A model generated the notes under the pieces. It made no database searches. It was not told the origin of the DNA and saw only the letters and a program-made list of their open reading frames with translations. 64,000 nucleotides of DNA, taken from assembly GCF_020614375.1 (NCBI RefSeq), contig NZ_CP085327.1, positions 1-64,000 on the forward strand. Direction: 5' to 3'. The position numbers were made by a program, and so were the translations under genes. Numbering within the stretch: the first letter of the stretch is position 1; the number at the start of each line of letters is the position of its first letter. Shown here one piece after another: positions 36,257-45,171 of this stretch. Origin of the DNA: Haladaptatus salinisoli. GTDB lineage: Archaea; Halobacteriota; Halobacteria; Halobacteriales; Haladaptataceae.

Positions 36257-38271
36257 GCCTCGGCTCCGCCACCGGCGGGACGAGCGCCGACGCCCTCGCG
36301 GACGCGTTCTACCCGCTCTACGCCCGACTCTTCGACGAGGACAGCGATTTCGCCGCCGACTTCGAACGCAAACTCGCCGAGGCGCGGATGCCCGAGACGG
36401 CGGAACTGTACCTCTCTCGGGGGCTGGCGGTCGGGACGCTCGCCGGACTCGTCCTGTGGCTGGTCGGACTCCTGCTCGGCTACCTGCTCGTCGCGGCGGG
36501 GGTCGCGGGCGGGGAGGTCTGGCTCGGCGTGCCGGTGTCCGGCGCGGCGGCCGACCTGCTGAACGCGCTCAAGGTTCCCGCGCTGGTGCTCGGCACCGGC
36601 GTCGTCCTCGGAACGCTCGGCTTCGCGGGCGGGTTCGGCACCGTCGTCGCCGTTCCGTACAGTCGGGCGTCGTCGCGGAAGCGCGAGATAAACATGCTCC
36701 TGCCGGACGCCATCTCGTTCATGTACGCCCTCTCCATCGGCGGACTGAACCAACTGGAGATTTTAGAGGCGATGGCGAAAGCCGACGACACCTACGGCGA
36801 GGTCTCCCGCGAGTTCCAGAGCATCGTCCAGGAGACGGACTACTTCGACACGGACTACCGAACCGCCATCCGAAAGCGGGCGCTCGAAACCCCGAGCGAC
36901 GAACTGTCGCAGTTCTTCACGGACATGCTCTCCATCGTCAACAGCGGCGGGAACATGACCCGGTTTCTCGACGACAAGAAGGACAAGCACATGCGGACGG
37001 CGAAGCAGGAACAGGAACTGACGCTCGAAACGCTGGAGCTGTTCGGCGAGATGTACATGACGCTCTCGCTGTTCCCGCTCCTGCTCATCATCATCCTCGT
37101 CATCATGAGCATGCTCGGCGAGGCGCAGCAGTTTCTGCTGTACGCGACGGTGTACGCGCTGATTCCGCTAGTCGGCGTCGGTTTCCTCGTCCTCGTCTCG
37201 ACCGTGAAACAGGACGAAGTGGGCGACGGATACCTCGACGCCGGCGACGGCGGCGACCGACTGGAGACCGTCTCGGGCGCGGGACTGCTACGCCTCGGAC
37301 TCGTCGAGGAGTTCGTCGGCGAGTTCTCGGTGTTCGACCGAATCAAGAGCCGGGAGGGAACCCACACGACGGTCGAGCTTCTGAAACGCCCGCACATTTT
37401 CTTCCGGGACAATCCGCTCTACGTCCTCGGAATCACGATTCCGGCGTCGATGGTGCTCGTCGCCAGCGCGGTGTGGACCGGCGCGGTCTCGTCGTCGCTC
37501 GACGGGTTCGTGACGAATCCCATCTGGACGACGTTCGTCTACGTCTACCTCCCGCTGTACGTGAACGGCGTGCCGCTCGCGGTCTTCCGGGAGTGGAACG
37601 TTCGCTCGCGCCGGAAGGTGATACGGAAGCTCTCCGACAACCTCCGGAAGCTGTCGAGCGCGAACGACACCGGACTCACCCTGCTCGAATCCATCAAGAC
37701 CGTCGCCGACACCTCCTCGGGCAAACTCGCGGAGGAGTTCGACCGAATCCACGCCAAGGTGGAGTACGGCATGAGCATGAAGTCGGCGTTCGTCGAGTTC
37801 AACAACCGCTATCACCTGCCTCGACTCGCCCGGACGGTGAAGCTCATCAGCAAAGCGCAGGAGGCGTCGAGCCAGATAACCGCCGTCCTGTCGACCGCGG
37901 CGCAAGCGAGCGAGAACCAGGACGACATCGCGCGGGAACGACGCTCCCGCGCCCGGATGCAGGTCGTCATCATCGTCATGACCTTCCTCACGCTGCTCGC
38001 GGTGATGGCCATCCTGAAGGTGCGGTTCCTCGACGTGATGTCCGGGCTGGCCGGGCAGGCGTCGAGCGCGGAGGACGCGCCGAGCGCGATAAACTTCGGC
38101 GGAGCCGTCGACACGACCACGCTGTCGATGCTCTTCTTCCACGCCGTGACGATACAGGCCGTCCTCTCGGGGTTCATCGCGGGCTACATCCGCGACGCCG
38201 ACCTGCTCTCGGGCGTGAAGTTCGCCGTCGCCCTGTCGACCACCGCCCTGCTCACGTTCGCGTTCATCTAA
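36253..38271 (+). CDS. pilC: Type IV pilus platform protein (PilC/TadC, T2SF family)
   Basis: A 672-residue inner-membrane platform protein. Two T2SSF domains are visible: AISFMYALSIGGLNQLEILE at about residue 155 and RKLSDNLRKLSSANDTGLTL at about 460. Several hydrophobic helices occur, including SLFPLLLIIILVIMSM and a C-terminal pair. It works with the PilB ATPase to push pilins into the fibre. The ATG at 36253 overlaps the ATPase stop by 4 bp; the ORF upstream of it is a shadow frame. Confidence 0.9.
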   Translation: MSLGSATGGTSADALADAFYPLYARLFDEDSDFAADFERKLAEARMPETAELYLSRGLAVGTLAGLVLWLVGLLLGYLLVAAGVAGGEVWLGVPVSGAAADLLNALKVPALVLGTGVVLGTLGFAGGFGTVVAVPYSRASSRKREINMLLPDAISFMYALSIGGLNQLEILEAMAKADDTYGEVSREFQSIVQETDYFDTDYRTAIRKRALETPSDELSQFFTDMLSIVNSGGNMTRFLDDKKDKHMRTAKQEQELTLETLELFGEMYMTLSLFPLLLIIILVIMSMLGEAQQFLLYATVYALIPLVGVGFLVLVSTVKQDEVGDGYLDAGDGGDRLETVSGAGLLRLGLVEEFVGEFSVFDRIKSREGTHTTVELLKRPHIFFRDNPLYVLGITIPASMVLVASAVWTGAVSSSLDGFVTNPIWTTFVYVYLPLYVNGVPLAVFREWNVRSRRKVIRKLSDNLRKLSSANDTGLTLLESIKTVADTSSGKLAEEFDRIHAKVEYGMSMKSAFVEFNNRYHLPRLARTVKLISKAQEASSQITAVLSTAAQASENQDDIARERRSRARMQVVIIVMTFLTLLAVMAILKVRFLDVMSGLAGQASSAEDAPSAINFGGAVDTTTLSMLFFHAVTIQAVLSGFIAGYIRDADLLSGVKFAVALSTTALLTFAFI

Positions 38272-38273
38272 CC

Positions 38274-38711
38274 ATGCGGGGCCAAACGAGCATCGACTTT
38301 CTGGTCGGGATGAGCGTCTTCCTGCTCACGGTGGCGTTCGTGTTCGCCGCGCTTCCGAACACGTTCGCGCCGTTCGCGGGCGACGACGGCGCGGACGTCC
38401 TCGCCGCGGACCGGGTCGCCGCCCACCTCGCGGAAGGAACGCTCGCCCGCGAGGGTCGGCCGAACGTCCTGAACGCGACCTGCACCGAGCAGTTCTTCGA
38501 CGAGGACGTTCCCGGGCCGTGCCACCAGTCGAACCTCAACGACGCGCTCGGCGTCGGGCCGACTCGCCGGGTGAACGTCACCATCGAGTCGGACGAGGCG
38601 CTCGTGTACGCCGCGGGACCGCCGGTGCCGACCCGCGGCTCCGTCGTCGTCGCGTCACGCCTCGTCTCGCTCGGCGGCGAGGAACGCACGCTCTCGGTGA
38701 GGGTCTGGTAG
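38274..38711 (+). CDS. Pilin-like small surface protein (DUF7287-like)
   Basis: A 145-residue protein with a short polar N-terminus, GQTSIDFLVGMSVFLLTVAF, then a mostly extracellular beta-rich domain. The pattern resembles archaeal type III signal peptides/pilins cut by a prepilin peptidase, with the hydrophobic helix N-terminal. One Cys pair (NATCTEQFF, VPGPCHQSN) may form a disulfide. It starts 2 bp after pilC, so it belongs to the operon. The domain number is from memory. Confidence 0.78.
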   Translation: MRGQTSIDFLVGMSVFLLTVAFVFAALPNTFAPFAGDDGADVLAADRVAAHLAEGTLAREGRPNVLNATCTEQFFDEDVPGPCHQSNLNDALGVGPTRRVNVTIESDEALVYAAGPPVPTRGSVVVASRLVSLGGEERTLSVRVW

Positions 38712-38712
38712 C

Positions 38713-39300
38713 ATGGGAAGGGCACAAGCGCACACGTTGGAAGCGTTCACCGCGGCGCTGCTGGTCGTCAGCGCGGTGGTCTTCGCGCTACAGGCGACGG
38801 CGGTGACGCCGCTCACCGCGAGCACGTCGAACCAGCACATCGAGAACCAGGAGGAAGCGACCGCCGACGGCCTGCTTTCGGCCACCGCGGCCGACGGACG
38901 ACTCCGCGAGGCGGTGTTGTACTGGAACGCGACGGGCGAGCGGTTCGCCGGGTCGAGCGACGAGGGCATCTACGCGAACGGCGGCCCGCCGAACGCCTTC
39001 GGCGACGCGCTGAACGAGACGTTCGGCAACCTCACGACGGGCGGCGGTCGCATCGCCTACGACGTGTTCGTCGTGTACCGACTTCCGAGCGGCGAGACCC
39101 GCCGGCAGACGATGGTGTACATGGGGTCGCCGAGCGACAACGCCGTGGTCGCGACCCGGACCGTGACGCTCTTCGACGGCGACGAATTCACCGCCCCGAG
39201 CGGCGGCGCGGTCGGGCAGTCGTTCTACGCCCCGGACGCCGCCCCGAACGCGACGCTCTACAACGTCATGGAGGTGCGAATCGTCGTATGGAAGATGTGA
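38713..39300 (+). CDS. Pilin-like surface protein (DUF7288-like)
   Basis: A 195-residue protein. RAQAHTLEAFTAALLVVSAV is a short charged N-terminus plus hydrophobic helix typical of pilin-like proteins. The remaining ~150 residues are an extracellular domain with Asn-rich potential N-glycosylation sequons (WNATGE, LNETFGNLT, PNATLYN). Its ATG is 1 bp after the preceding stop. Confidence 0.78.
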   Translation: MGRAQAHTLEAFTAALLVVSAVVFALQATAVTPLTASTSNQHIENQEEATADGLLSATAADGRLREAVLYWNATGERFAGSSDEGIYANGGPPNAFGDALNETFGNLTTGGGRIAYDVFVVYRLPSGETRRQTMVYMGSPSDNAVVATRTVTLFDGDEFTAPSGGAVGQSFYAPDAAPNATLYNVMEVRIVVWKM

Positions 39301-40235
39301 CCTCCCTCCGCCGACCGGACGACCGGGGACAACTCATCCTCGTGACGGGGCTCGCCGTCGCCGTCGTCCTCGTCGCCCTCGTCCTCCTGCTCAACACCGT
39401 CATCTACACCGAGAACCTCGCCACGCGGGGTGCGGACGTGGGCGGCCGCGACGCCGTCGAGTTCGAAAACGCCGCGCTCTCGGGGGTCGGCGGCGTCGTC
39501 GTCACCGAGAACGCCGCCGACCACGGAACCGCGGAAGCCGCGACGGAGAACGTCTCCGAGGGAGTCGGTCGATACGCCGACCTGCTGGAGCGGGGCTATC
39601 TCGAACGGGCGACGGTCGCCGAGCTCTCGAACCTCTCGGTCGCGGAGGGCGTCACTCTGCGTCACGGGAACGAGACGCGGACGTTCACCAGCGCGAGCGA
39701 CGCGGAGAACTGGACGCTGTCGACGACCGTCGGCGAGGGCGAACTTCGACGGTTTCGGGTCGACGCCGCCCGCGACCGACTCGCGTCGTCCTCCTCGCGG
39801 TCCTTCCGAATCGTACTGAACGACGGCGACGACGTTTGGCGGGTCTTCGTCTATCGGGAAGGCGAGGACATCGTCGTCGCCGCTGACGCCGGGGGAACGC
39901 CGACGAAAGCCTGCTCGGTGACGGGCGACCGCGCGACGTTCGACCTCACCGACGAGTCGCTCGACGGCGGCGCGTGCTCGTTCGACTTCGCCGAGGGAAT
40001 CGACGACCCCTACTCGGTCGAGTATCGGTACGGCGGGGCGGTGAACGGAACGTACTCGCTCGTCGTGAACACGTCGGGCGGCGCGAACGTTGCGGATTCG
40101 AACTTCGCTCCCGGTCCCGATTCGTCCCCGTACGCCAGCGCCGCCGTCTACAGCGCGACGTTCGACCTCCACTACCGGACGCCGCGACTGACCTACGCCG
40201 AACGTCTCCGGGTCGCCCCGGGTGAGAGCGAATGA
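39288..40235 (+). CDS. Pilin-like surface protein (DUF7261-like)
   Basis: A 315-residue protein. The N-terminal PDDRGQLILVTGLAVAVVLV is the polar stretch and long hydrophobic helix. A large extracellular domain follows, with one Cys pair (KACSVTGD, GGACSFDF) and many Asn sequons. It overlaps the upstream gene by 13 bp, marking translational coupling. Confidence 0.78.
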   Translation: MEDVTSLRRPDDRGQLILVTGLAVAVVLVALVLLLNTVIYTENLATRGADVGGRDAVEFENAALSGVGGVVVTENAADHGTAEAATENVSEGVGRYADLLERGYLERATVAELSNLSVAEGVTLRHGNETRTFTSASDAENWTLSTTVGEGELRRFRVDAARDRLASSSSRSFRIVLNDGDDVWRVFVYREGEDIVVAADAGGTPTKACSVTGDRATFDLTDESLDGGACSFDFAEGIDDPYSVEYRYGGAVNGTYSLVVNTSGGANVADSNFAPGPDSSPYASAAVYSATFDLHYRTPRLTYAERLRVAPGESE

Positions 40236-40663
40236 CCGACCGCGCGGTGTCGGCGACGGTGAACTACGCGCTCAACCTCGCCGTGGCGACGCTGCTCATC
40301 GCGGGCTTGCTGACGGCGACGGGCGGACTGGTCGAAGATCAGCGCCGGGAGGCGGCGCGAACGGAACTGAGCGTCGTCGGCCAGCGCCTCGCGTCCGACC
40401 TGCAGACCGCCGACAGACTGGTGCGGGCGGGCGGGGAGACGGTCGCGGTCGAGTCGCCGCTTCCCGAGCGCGTGGCGGGCGTCTCCTACACCGTGACGGT
40501 CGGGTCGAACGAACTCGTGCTGGAGACGACGCACCCGGAGGTGACCGTGCGGGTCTCCTTCGCCGCCGCGACCGCGGTGGAGGAGACGACCGTTTCCGGC
40601 GGGGCGGTGACCATCGTTCGCGTCGACGGCGGGACGGGCGACCGCTTGGAGGTGCGACCGTGA
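40232..40663 (+). CDS. Pilin-like surface protein (DUF7266-like)
   Basis: A 143-residue protein with N-terminus TDRAVSATVNYALNLAVATL and a following hydrophobic helix, then a compact beta-rich extracellular domain (RVAGVSYTVTVGSNELVLET). The AVSATV-type motif resembles the prepilin cleavage region of archaeal pilins. It overlaps the previous stop by 4 bp. Confidence 0.78.
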   Translation: MTDRAVSATVNYALNLAVATLLIAGLLTATGGLVEDQRREAARTELSVVGQRLASDLQTADRLVRAGGETVAVESPLPERVAGVSYTVTVGSNELVLETTHPEVTVRVSFAAATAVEETTVSGGAVTIVRVDGGTGDRLEVRP

Positions 40664-41415
40664 ACGACCGCGCGGCGAGCGAGACGGTGGGGTTCGTCCT
40701 CGCGTTCGTCCTCGTGACGGCCACCGTCGGCGTCGTCTACGCGACCGGCATCGGCGGACTGTACGACGCCCAGCGGTTCGAGCAGGTGAACAACGCGGAG
40801 CGCGCGTTCGACGTGCTGGCCGACAACGTCGCGGACGTCCACCGCGAGGGTGCGCCGAGTCGGGCGACCGAACTCCGTCTCGGCGGCGCGACGCTGAGCC
40901 ACGGCGACCCCGTGACGATTCGCGTGCAGGTGAACGACACGCAGTCCGCGCGGAACGCGACGTACGCGATGAACGCCAGACCGCTCGTCTACTCCGGCGT
41001 CGGGGATAGCGAGCTCGCCTACGCTTCGGGTGCCGTGTTCCGGAGCGACGGCGACGCCAGCGTGATGCGTCGAGAACCGGGGTTCGTGTTCGACTCGCGC
41101 CGCGTCGTCGTCCCGTTTCTCGTCACGTACCCTCGCGGCGACGCGCGCTCGCTCTCCGGCGACGCGACCGCGCTGGTCGTCGCGTACCGCCAAAGCGCCG
41201 ACCTCGGCGGGGAGTTCGACACCGATTCGAGTTCCGACGCGAGGGTGAACGTGACCGTCGAATCGCCGCGCGCGGCGGCGTGGAAGCGGTACTTCGAACG
41301 GGAGGGATTGACGGCCGTCGACGGGGACGCGAGCGACGGCGGCGTGACTTACCAGTTCGTCACCGACCGACTCGTCGTTCCCGAGACCGTCGTCGAGTTC
41401 GAACTGAAGCGTTAG
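40660..41415 (+). CDS. Pilin-like surface protein (DUF7289-like)
   Basis: A 251-residue protein beginning at a GTG (40660), NDRAASETVGFVLAFVLVTA, the strongest archaeal-pilin-like N-terminus of the operon. The extracellular part is beta-rich (ELRLGGATLSHGDPVTIRVQ). The GTG start overlaps the upstream stop, so start-stop coupling decides it. It ends in a 4-bp overlap with the convergent surface-protein gene. Confidence 0.78.
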   Translation: MNDRAASETVGFVLAFVLVTATVGVVYATGIGGLYDAQRFEQVNNAERAFDVLADNVADVHREGAPSRATELRLGGATLSHGDPVTIRVQVNDTQSARNATYAMNARPLVYSGVGDSELAYASGAVFRSDGDASVMRREPGFVFDSRRVVVPFLVTYPRGDARSLSGDATALVVAYRQSADLGGEFDTDSSSDARVNVTVESPRAAAWKRYFEREGLTAVDGDASDGGVTYQFVTDRLVVPETVVEFELKR

Positions 41416-43118
41416 ACCGCCGTGACGTTCACCCGATTGACCGAGACGTGCATGTAGGTGACGCGCGGCACGCTGGTGAACTCCGCCGGTAGGGTCTTCG
41501 TCGTGACGAGCGCCTGGTCGTAGTGAACCCTGCCGCCGGATTTGAGGGTCGTCTTCCCGCCGACTATCGCGCCGTACACCCGAGCGTGAGAGGTGACGGA
41601 GACGTCGCCGTACTGGCTCTTGGAGTCCGGCGCGTAGAGGACGCCGACGAACCGCGTCTCCTCGCCGGAGAACGTCGCGCTCGTTCCCGGCGGCGCGTAG
41701 ATGCGGAGCGCCGGGGATTCGTCTCCGGAAACCGAAACGCTCGCCGCGTTCGTGACGCTCACCGACCGCCCGGTCGCGTAGAGGTTCGCCGTTCCGTTGT
41801 CCGGATTTTGAACCGTTATCTTTCCCCCGGAGAGCGTCACGTCGTCGTCTATTACGAGGTCGATATCCCCCCCGTTCAGGTCGAGGACGAGCGTTTCGCC
41901 GGAGGCGATGTCGAGGTCGTCGAGGTAGTAATTACCGCTCGTGAGCGTCCACGTGGATTTCGTCGCGTTCAGGCTCCGTCCGTCTATCGCCTCCGTCGCG
42001 CCGTTGTCGTTGTCGGCCGCGAGCGAGGCGGCTTGGTTCTCGATCATGGAACCTATCGGGTCTATCTGCTCGACCGAACCGTTGTCCGCCGTCCACCCTC
42101 CGATCGTCGCTTTCTTGTGGAGAGCGGTACTGCCGCCGTACGAAAGGTTGCCGACTATCTCCGTGTTCGCGCTCTCCATCTTCACGACGCCGCCGCCGGT
42201 CACGAGGTCGCCTTCGATCACCGCCCCGCCGCTCAACGACACGCCGCCGACGGTCTTTATCGTCCCGTTCGTCCCCTCGGTCTCGCTGTACGGTCCGACC
42301 GAGGAGTTGTAGCTGTCCGTGAACGACGAACCGCCGGAGCCCTGGATGACCAGTTCGCTCGGCGAGGTGGACGCCAACCCCTGTTCGATTTTCGGTGCCT
42401 TGGTCGGCGTGACGAGGGTGAGCGTCACGGACTCCGCCGAGTGGTCGTACTCCACCTCGCCGCCGGTTCGCTGTTCGAAGAAACTCCCCCACGCCCGGTA
42501 GTAGTCGCTTCGGACGGTGACGTTCACCGTCGCCTCGCTGAGCGGGTTCGTCTTCTCCGGTTCCGCGAGCGGGAACTTCGACTCGGCGGTGCCGTTCTTG
42601 GTTATCTCGAGTCGCGGTTCGAGCGCCCCTTCGCCACCGACGACGACCAGCGGGAGCGTGAGCGTCGTCTCACGGTAGTGGAACTCCGGCGGGGAGACCA
42701 TCGTCGCGCCGTCGCCGGTCCGTTTCCAGACGCCGCCGCCTTGGTAGGCGACGGTCGTTTCGCCGTTTCGGTAGACGACCGCGCCGAGCGTCTGGTTCAT
42801 CACTTCCACCTCGCCCCCGTCGTCGGGATGAACCTCGACGCGCATCCATCCGCCGTCCGTGCGGGCGAGCGTCCGCCCGTCGTTCTCGACGCCGAGGTTC
42901 ACCCGTTGGGTGTCGGTGTCGCCGATACCGACGAGGCTGGCTTTCGAGTCGAGTTGCGTCATCGCGTGTTCCGCGCTGTCGAGTTCGGCCGCGCGCTTCG
43001 AATCGTCCAGCATCGACGACCCGAACGCGACGACGAGTCCCGTCCCCGCGAGCGTAACCGCGAGCAGGAGGACGACGCCCAGCGTCTCGGTCTGGGCGCG
43101 GGCGGAGGCAGTTGTCAT
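41412..43118 (-). CDS. Large surface protein with pilin-like N-terminus (DUF7289/DUF7305-like)
   Basis: A 568-residue protein. TASARAQTETLGVVLLLAVT is a pilin-like N-terminus, followed by an extracellular region with long Asn/Gly/Ser-rich beta-helix-like repeats (GAVIEGDLVTGGGVVKMESA, then TLSGGKITVQNPDNGTANLY) resembling polymer-forming surface proteins. The C-terminal segment AHARVYGAIVGG-like repeats suggest a stacked beta-helix. It converges on the pilus operon and is likely linked to its function. The start is ATG 43118, 13 codons inside the longest frame. Confidence 0.75.
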   Translation of the reverse strand: MTTASARAQTETLGVVLLLAVTLAGTGLVVAFGSSMLDDSKRAAELDSAEHAMTQLDSKASLVGIGDTDTQRVNLGVENDGRTLARTDGGWMRVEVHPDDGGEVEVMNQTLGAVVYRNGETTVAYQGGGVWKRTGDGATMVSPPEFHYRETTLTLPLVVVGGEGALEPRLEITKNGTAESKFPLAEPEKTNPLSEATVNVTVRSDYYRAWGSFFEQRTGGEVEYDHSAESVTLTLVTPTKAPKIEQGLASTSPSELVIQGSGGSSFTDSYNSSVGPYSETEGTNGTIKTVGGVSLSGGAVIEGDLVTGGGVVKMESANTEIVGNLSYGGSTALHKKATIGGWTADNGSVEQIDPIGSMIENQAASLAADNDNGATEAIDGRSLNATKSTWTLTSGNYYLDDLDIASGETLVLDLNGGDIDLVIDDDVTLSGGKITVQNPDNGTANLYATGRSVSVTNAASVSVSGDESPALRIYAPPGTSATFSGEETRFVGVLYAPDSKSQYGDVSVTSHARVYGAIVGGKTTLKSGGRVHYDQALVTTKTLPAEFTSVPRVTYMHVSVNRVNVTAV

Positions 43119-43296
43119 GTCGCCCCATCTTTCGTCATGCGTAATAAACGTCCGCACTACTTTCTGAAAGTTGTCCTGTTTTTCCGCGGCGCAACCCCCG
43201 TATTTTCGATCGACCTCCCCCGTCGATGAACAGTTTTCTCGGTTCGTCTATCGCACGAAGACGCATCGGTACTCGGACCGTCGACGAGCGTCGACC

Positions 43297-43890
43297 GTGG
43301 CTCGCGCTTCGACGCTCGTCGCGCTCATCGGTGCCGCGTCGTTCTTCGTCCCGACGCCGATACCGTCCGAACTCGCCGTTCTCGTCGTTCTAGCGGTCGC
43401 GGTGATGCACCCGCTCGGTGGTTCGTGGTGCGAGGATTCGACGGTTCGTTCCCGGGCCATCGGCGTTCTCGTTCGAATCACAAGAAAAGTTGATAATTCC
43501 CCTCCGCGAATCGTCGCTGTGTTCGAATCCGACGGAGCGTTCGTCAGCGCCCTACGGTCGCACCTCGGCCCCGCGTTACAGGCGGTCGCGGATTCGCGCG
43601 ACGGTGACTACGAACTGCTCTACGTTCGAGACGACGTCGCGGGCAAATTCCGGTCGGAGGACTTCGACCGTATTCACCGCGAGTCGCTGCTCGCCGGTCG
43701 GGAGCGCGAGAACGCGGAGAACGCGTTCCGGATGGGGAACCTGAACTTCGCCATCTACACCTTCGACGTGGGCGTGGCGTTGCAGTTCGTCGATGGGGAG
43801 CGGACGTTGTTCGTCGTGTTCGACGACGCCGACGTGGAGTTGCTCCGCGTCGTCGAAACGTGTTCGAACTGGATTCGGTCGAACGTGTGA
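43297..43890 (+). CDS. Conserved haloarchaeal protein (DUF7522-like) with N-terminal hydrophobic segment
   Basis: About 190 residues. The C-terminal part (DYELLYVRDDVAGKFRSEDF, then AIYTFDVGVALQFVDGERTL, ending with a helix) matches a haloarchaeal protein family I recall as DUF7522. Before it lies a hydrophobic stretch (SELAVLVVLAVAVMHPLGG). The start is unclear: the GTG at 43297 includes the hydrophobic stretch, while an ATG at 43405 would omit most of it. An upstream TTG at 43171 is unlikely. Confidence 0.6.
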   Translation: MARASTLVALIGAASFFVPTPIPSELAVLVVLAVAVMHPLGGSWCEDSTVRSRAIGVLVRITRKVDNSPPRIVAVFESDGAFVSALRSHLGPALQAVADSRDGDYELLYVRDDVAGKFRSEDFDRIHRESLLAGRERENAENAFRMGNLNFAIYTFDVGVALQFVDGERTLFVVFDDADVELLRVVETCSNWIRSNV

Positions 43891-43954
43891 GCCGTCCGCC
43901 GGAATCGAACGAGCCAATGCAACGACTTAATCGTGGTCGCGGCGAACTCCGCTC

Positions 43955-44239
43955 GTGAGTGACGAATCCGGGCGGCGGAACCTCCGCATGCCCAACGACG
44001 ACGAAGTTTTCGCTGTCGTGACCGACATGCTCGGGAAGAACCGAGTTCGGCTTCGCTGTAACGACGGCGAAGAACGGATGGGCCGCATCCCCGGACGAAT
44101 GCGAAAGCGCGTCTGGATTCGCGAGGACGACGTCGTCCTCGCGGAGCCCTGGGACTGGCAGGACGAGAAGGCCGACGTGACGTGGCGCTACACGCGGCAG
44201 GACGCCGACCAACTTCGGCGCGAAGGCCACATCGAGTGA
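43955..44239 (+). CDS. eif1A: Translation initiation factor eIF-1A (aIF-1A)
   Basis: A 94-residue OB-fold factor that helps load Met-tRNA on the small ribosomal subunit. [20 protein letters not shown] and [20 protein letters not shown] are the signatures, with C-terminal [19 protein letters not shown]. It starts at GTG 43955. Haloarchaea often carry more than one copy; I cannot tell which this is. Confidence 0.93.
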   Translation: MSDESGRRNLRMPNDDEVFAVVTDMLGKNRVRLRCNDGEERMGRIPGRMRKRVWIREDDVVLAEPWDWQDEKADVTWRYTRQDADQLRREGHIE

Positions 44240-44325
44240 AGGAGAACGAGAGTCCGCCCCCGGACGGGCGTCCGGCGACTTTCTCAAACTGATATCGAAC
44301 CGTCGAGAGCTACGGCCATCAGCAG

Positions 44326-44832
44326 TTACGACCTCCTCGGTGACGTTTCGTTCGAGTCCCCGACTTCGACTCCGCGACCTCCCGACTCTCCGACGCGCCG
44401 AACCGCGACCCCGTAGAACGGTTTGCGCGCGCAGTACCCGCTCGGAGCGTCGTCGCAGACGAAGATGGTGGCGATGCGGTACACGCCCCGCGGAAGTCGC
44501 TTCCGGGTCGCCCACGCGATGCCTTCGCGCCCGCGCTGGTCCCGCTGGAGGTCTGCGAACAGGTAGCGGTGGATCGTCGTCTCCTCCTCGAAGCAGGTCG
44601 GCTTCGCCGGGGCGAAGGTCCCCTCGACTCGTCGGAGGCTTATTCGGTCGTTCACGTCCGGCGTGGGGTCGTCCTCAGTGGTGATGTCGCAGGAGTAGAG
44701 GAGCCGAACCGGACCGTCGCTCTCGTCGCTGGACTCGCTCGAAGCCGGGTCGGCCGCGGTCGCTCCGGCGGTCGCGAGGGTGGCCCCTGCGGCGATTCGG
44801 CGGAGCAGGGTGCGTCTCGTTTGTTCGTCCAT
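44326..44832 (-). CDS. Tat-exported hypothetical protein
   Basis: A 168-residue protein with a twin-arginine signal (MDEQTRRTLLRRIAAGATLA), then the Ala-rich hydrophobic region. The mature domain has four Cys (YSCDITTED, KPTCFEEET, IFVCDDAPS, SGYCARKPF) and an Arg/Gly-rich tail. It has no recognised family. I choose the ATG at 44832, three codons inside the longest frame, because it directly gives the signal. Confidence 0.7.
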   Translation of the reverse strand: MDEQTRRTLLRRIAAGATLATAGATAADPASSESSDESDGPVRLLYSCDITTEDDPTPDVNDRISLRRVEGTFAPAKPTCFEEETTIHRYLFADLQRDQRGREGIAWATRKRLPRGVYRIATIFVCDDAPSGYCARKPFYGVAVRRVGESGGRGVEVGDSNETSPRRS

Positions 44833-44926
44833 TGTTATCACTACTCACTCCGATTCGTCGGGGGTACTACGGAGGAGTGATTAGGTGTTTCGGCGGTCGC
44901 AAGATCGCTATTCGAGCGGAACGAAG

Positions 44927-44980
44927 TGGGCTCGCTGGAATTCGAACGCCGGAGCCTGCGCTCGCTTCGCTCGCGCAACC
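44927..44980 (-). repeat. Left direct repeat, degraded tRNA-Ala-like 3' end
   Basis: TGGGCTCGCTGGAATTCGAA begins a ~50-bp block that continues into CGGAGCCTGCGCTCGCTTCG. It is about 85% identical to the block at 47274-47325 in the same orientation. On the minus strand it resembles the T arm and acceptor end of a haloarchaeal tRNA-Ala, but the T stem is no longer complementary. It is a probable old attachment-site half. Confidence 0.55.
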
Positions 44981-45171
44981 GCTCGCTCCGTTCGATTCCA
45001 AGACTCCGCTCCAAGGCGAGTCCTCGGTGCTGCTTGATTCGCGGCCGCTAACTTTCGGTACGACAGTTTCGAATAGTACACAAACGGGACTCGTTACGCG
45101 TCGTAGCGCGTTACCCGCCTTCCCTGCATCGTCTTTTAACAGCACGGCGCACAAAAAATGACCGCGGTCGG

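Noticed and set aside
44980-45040. A complete tRNA around 44927-45025 on the minus strand
   Set aside because: GGACTCG and CGAGCCC nearly form an acceptor stem, but the T stem is unpaired and no anticodon arm can be placed.
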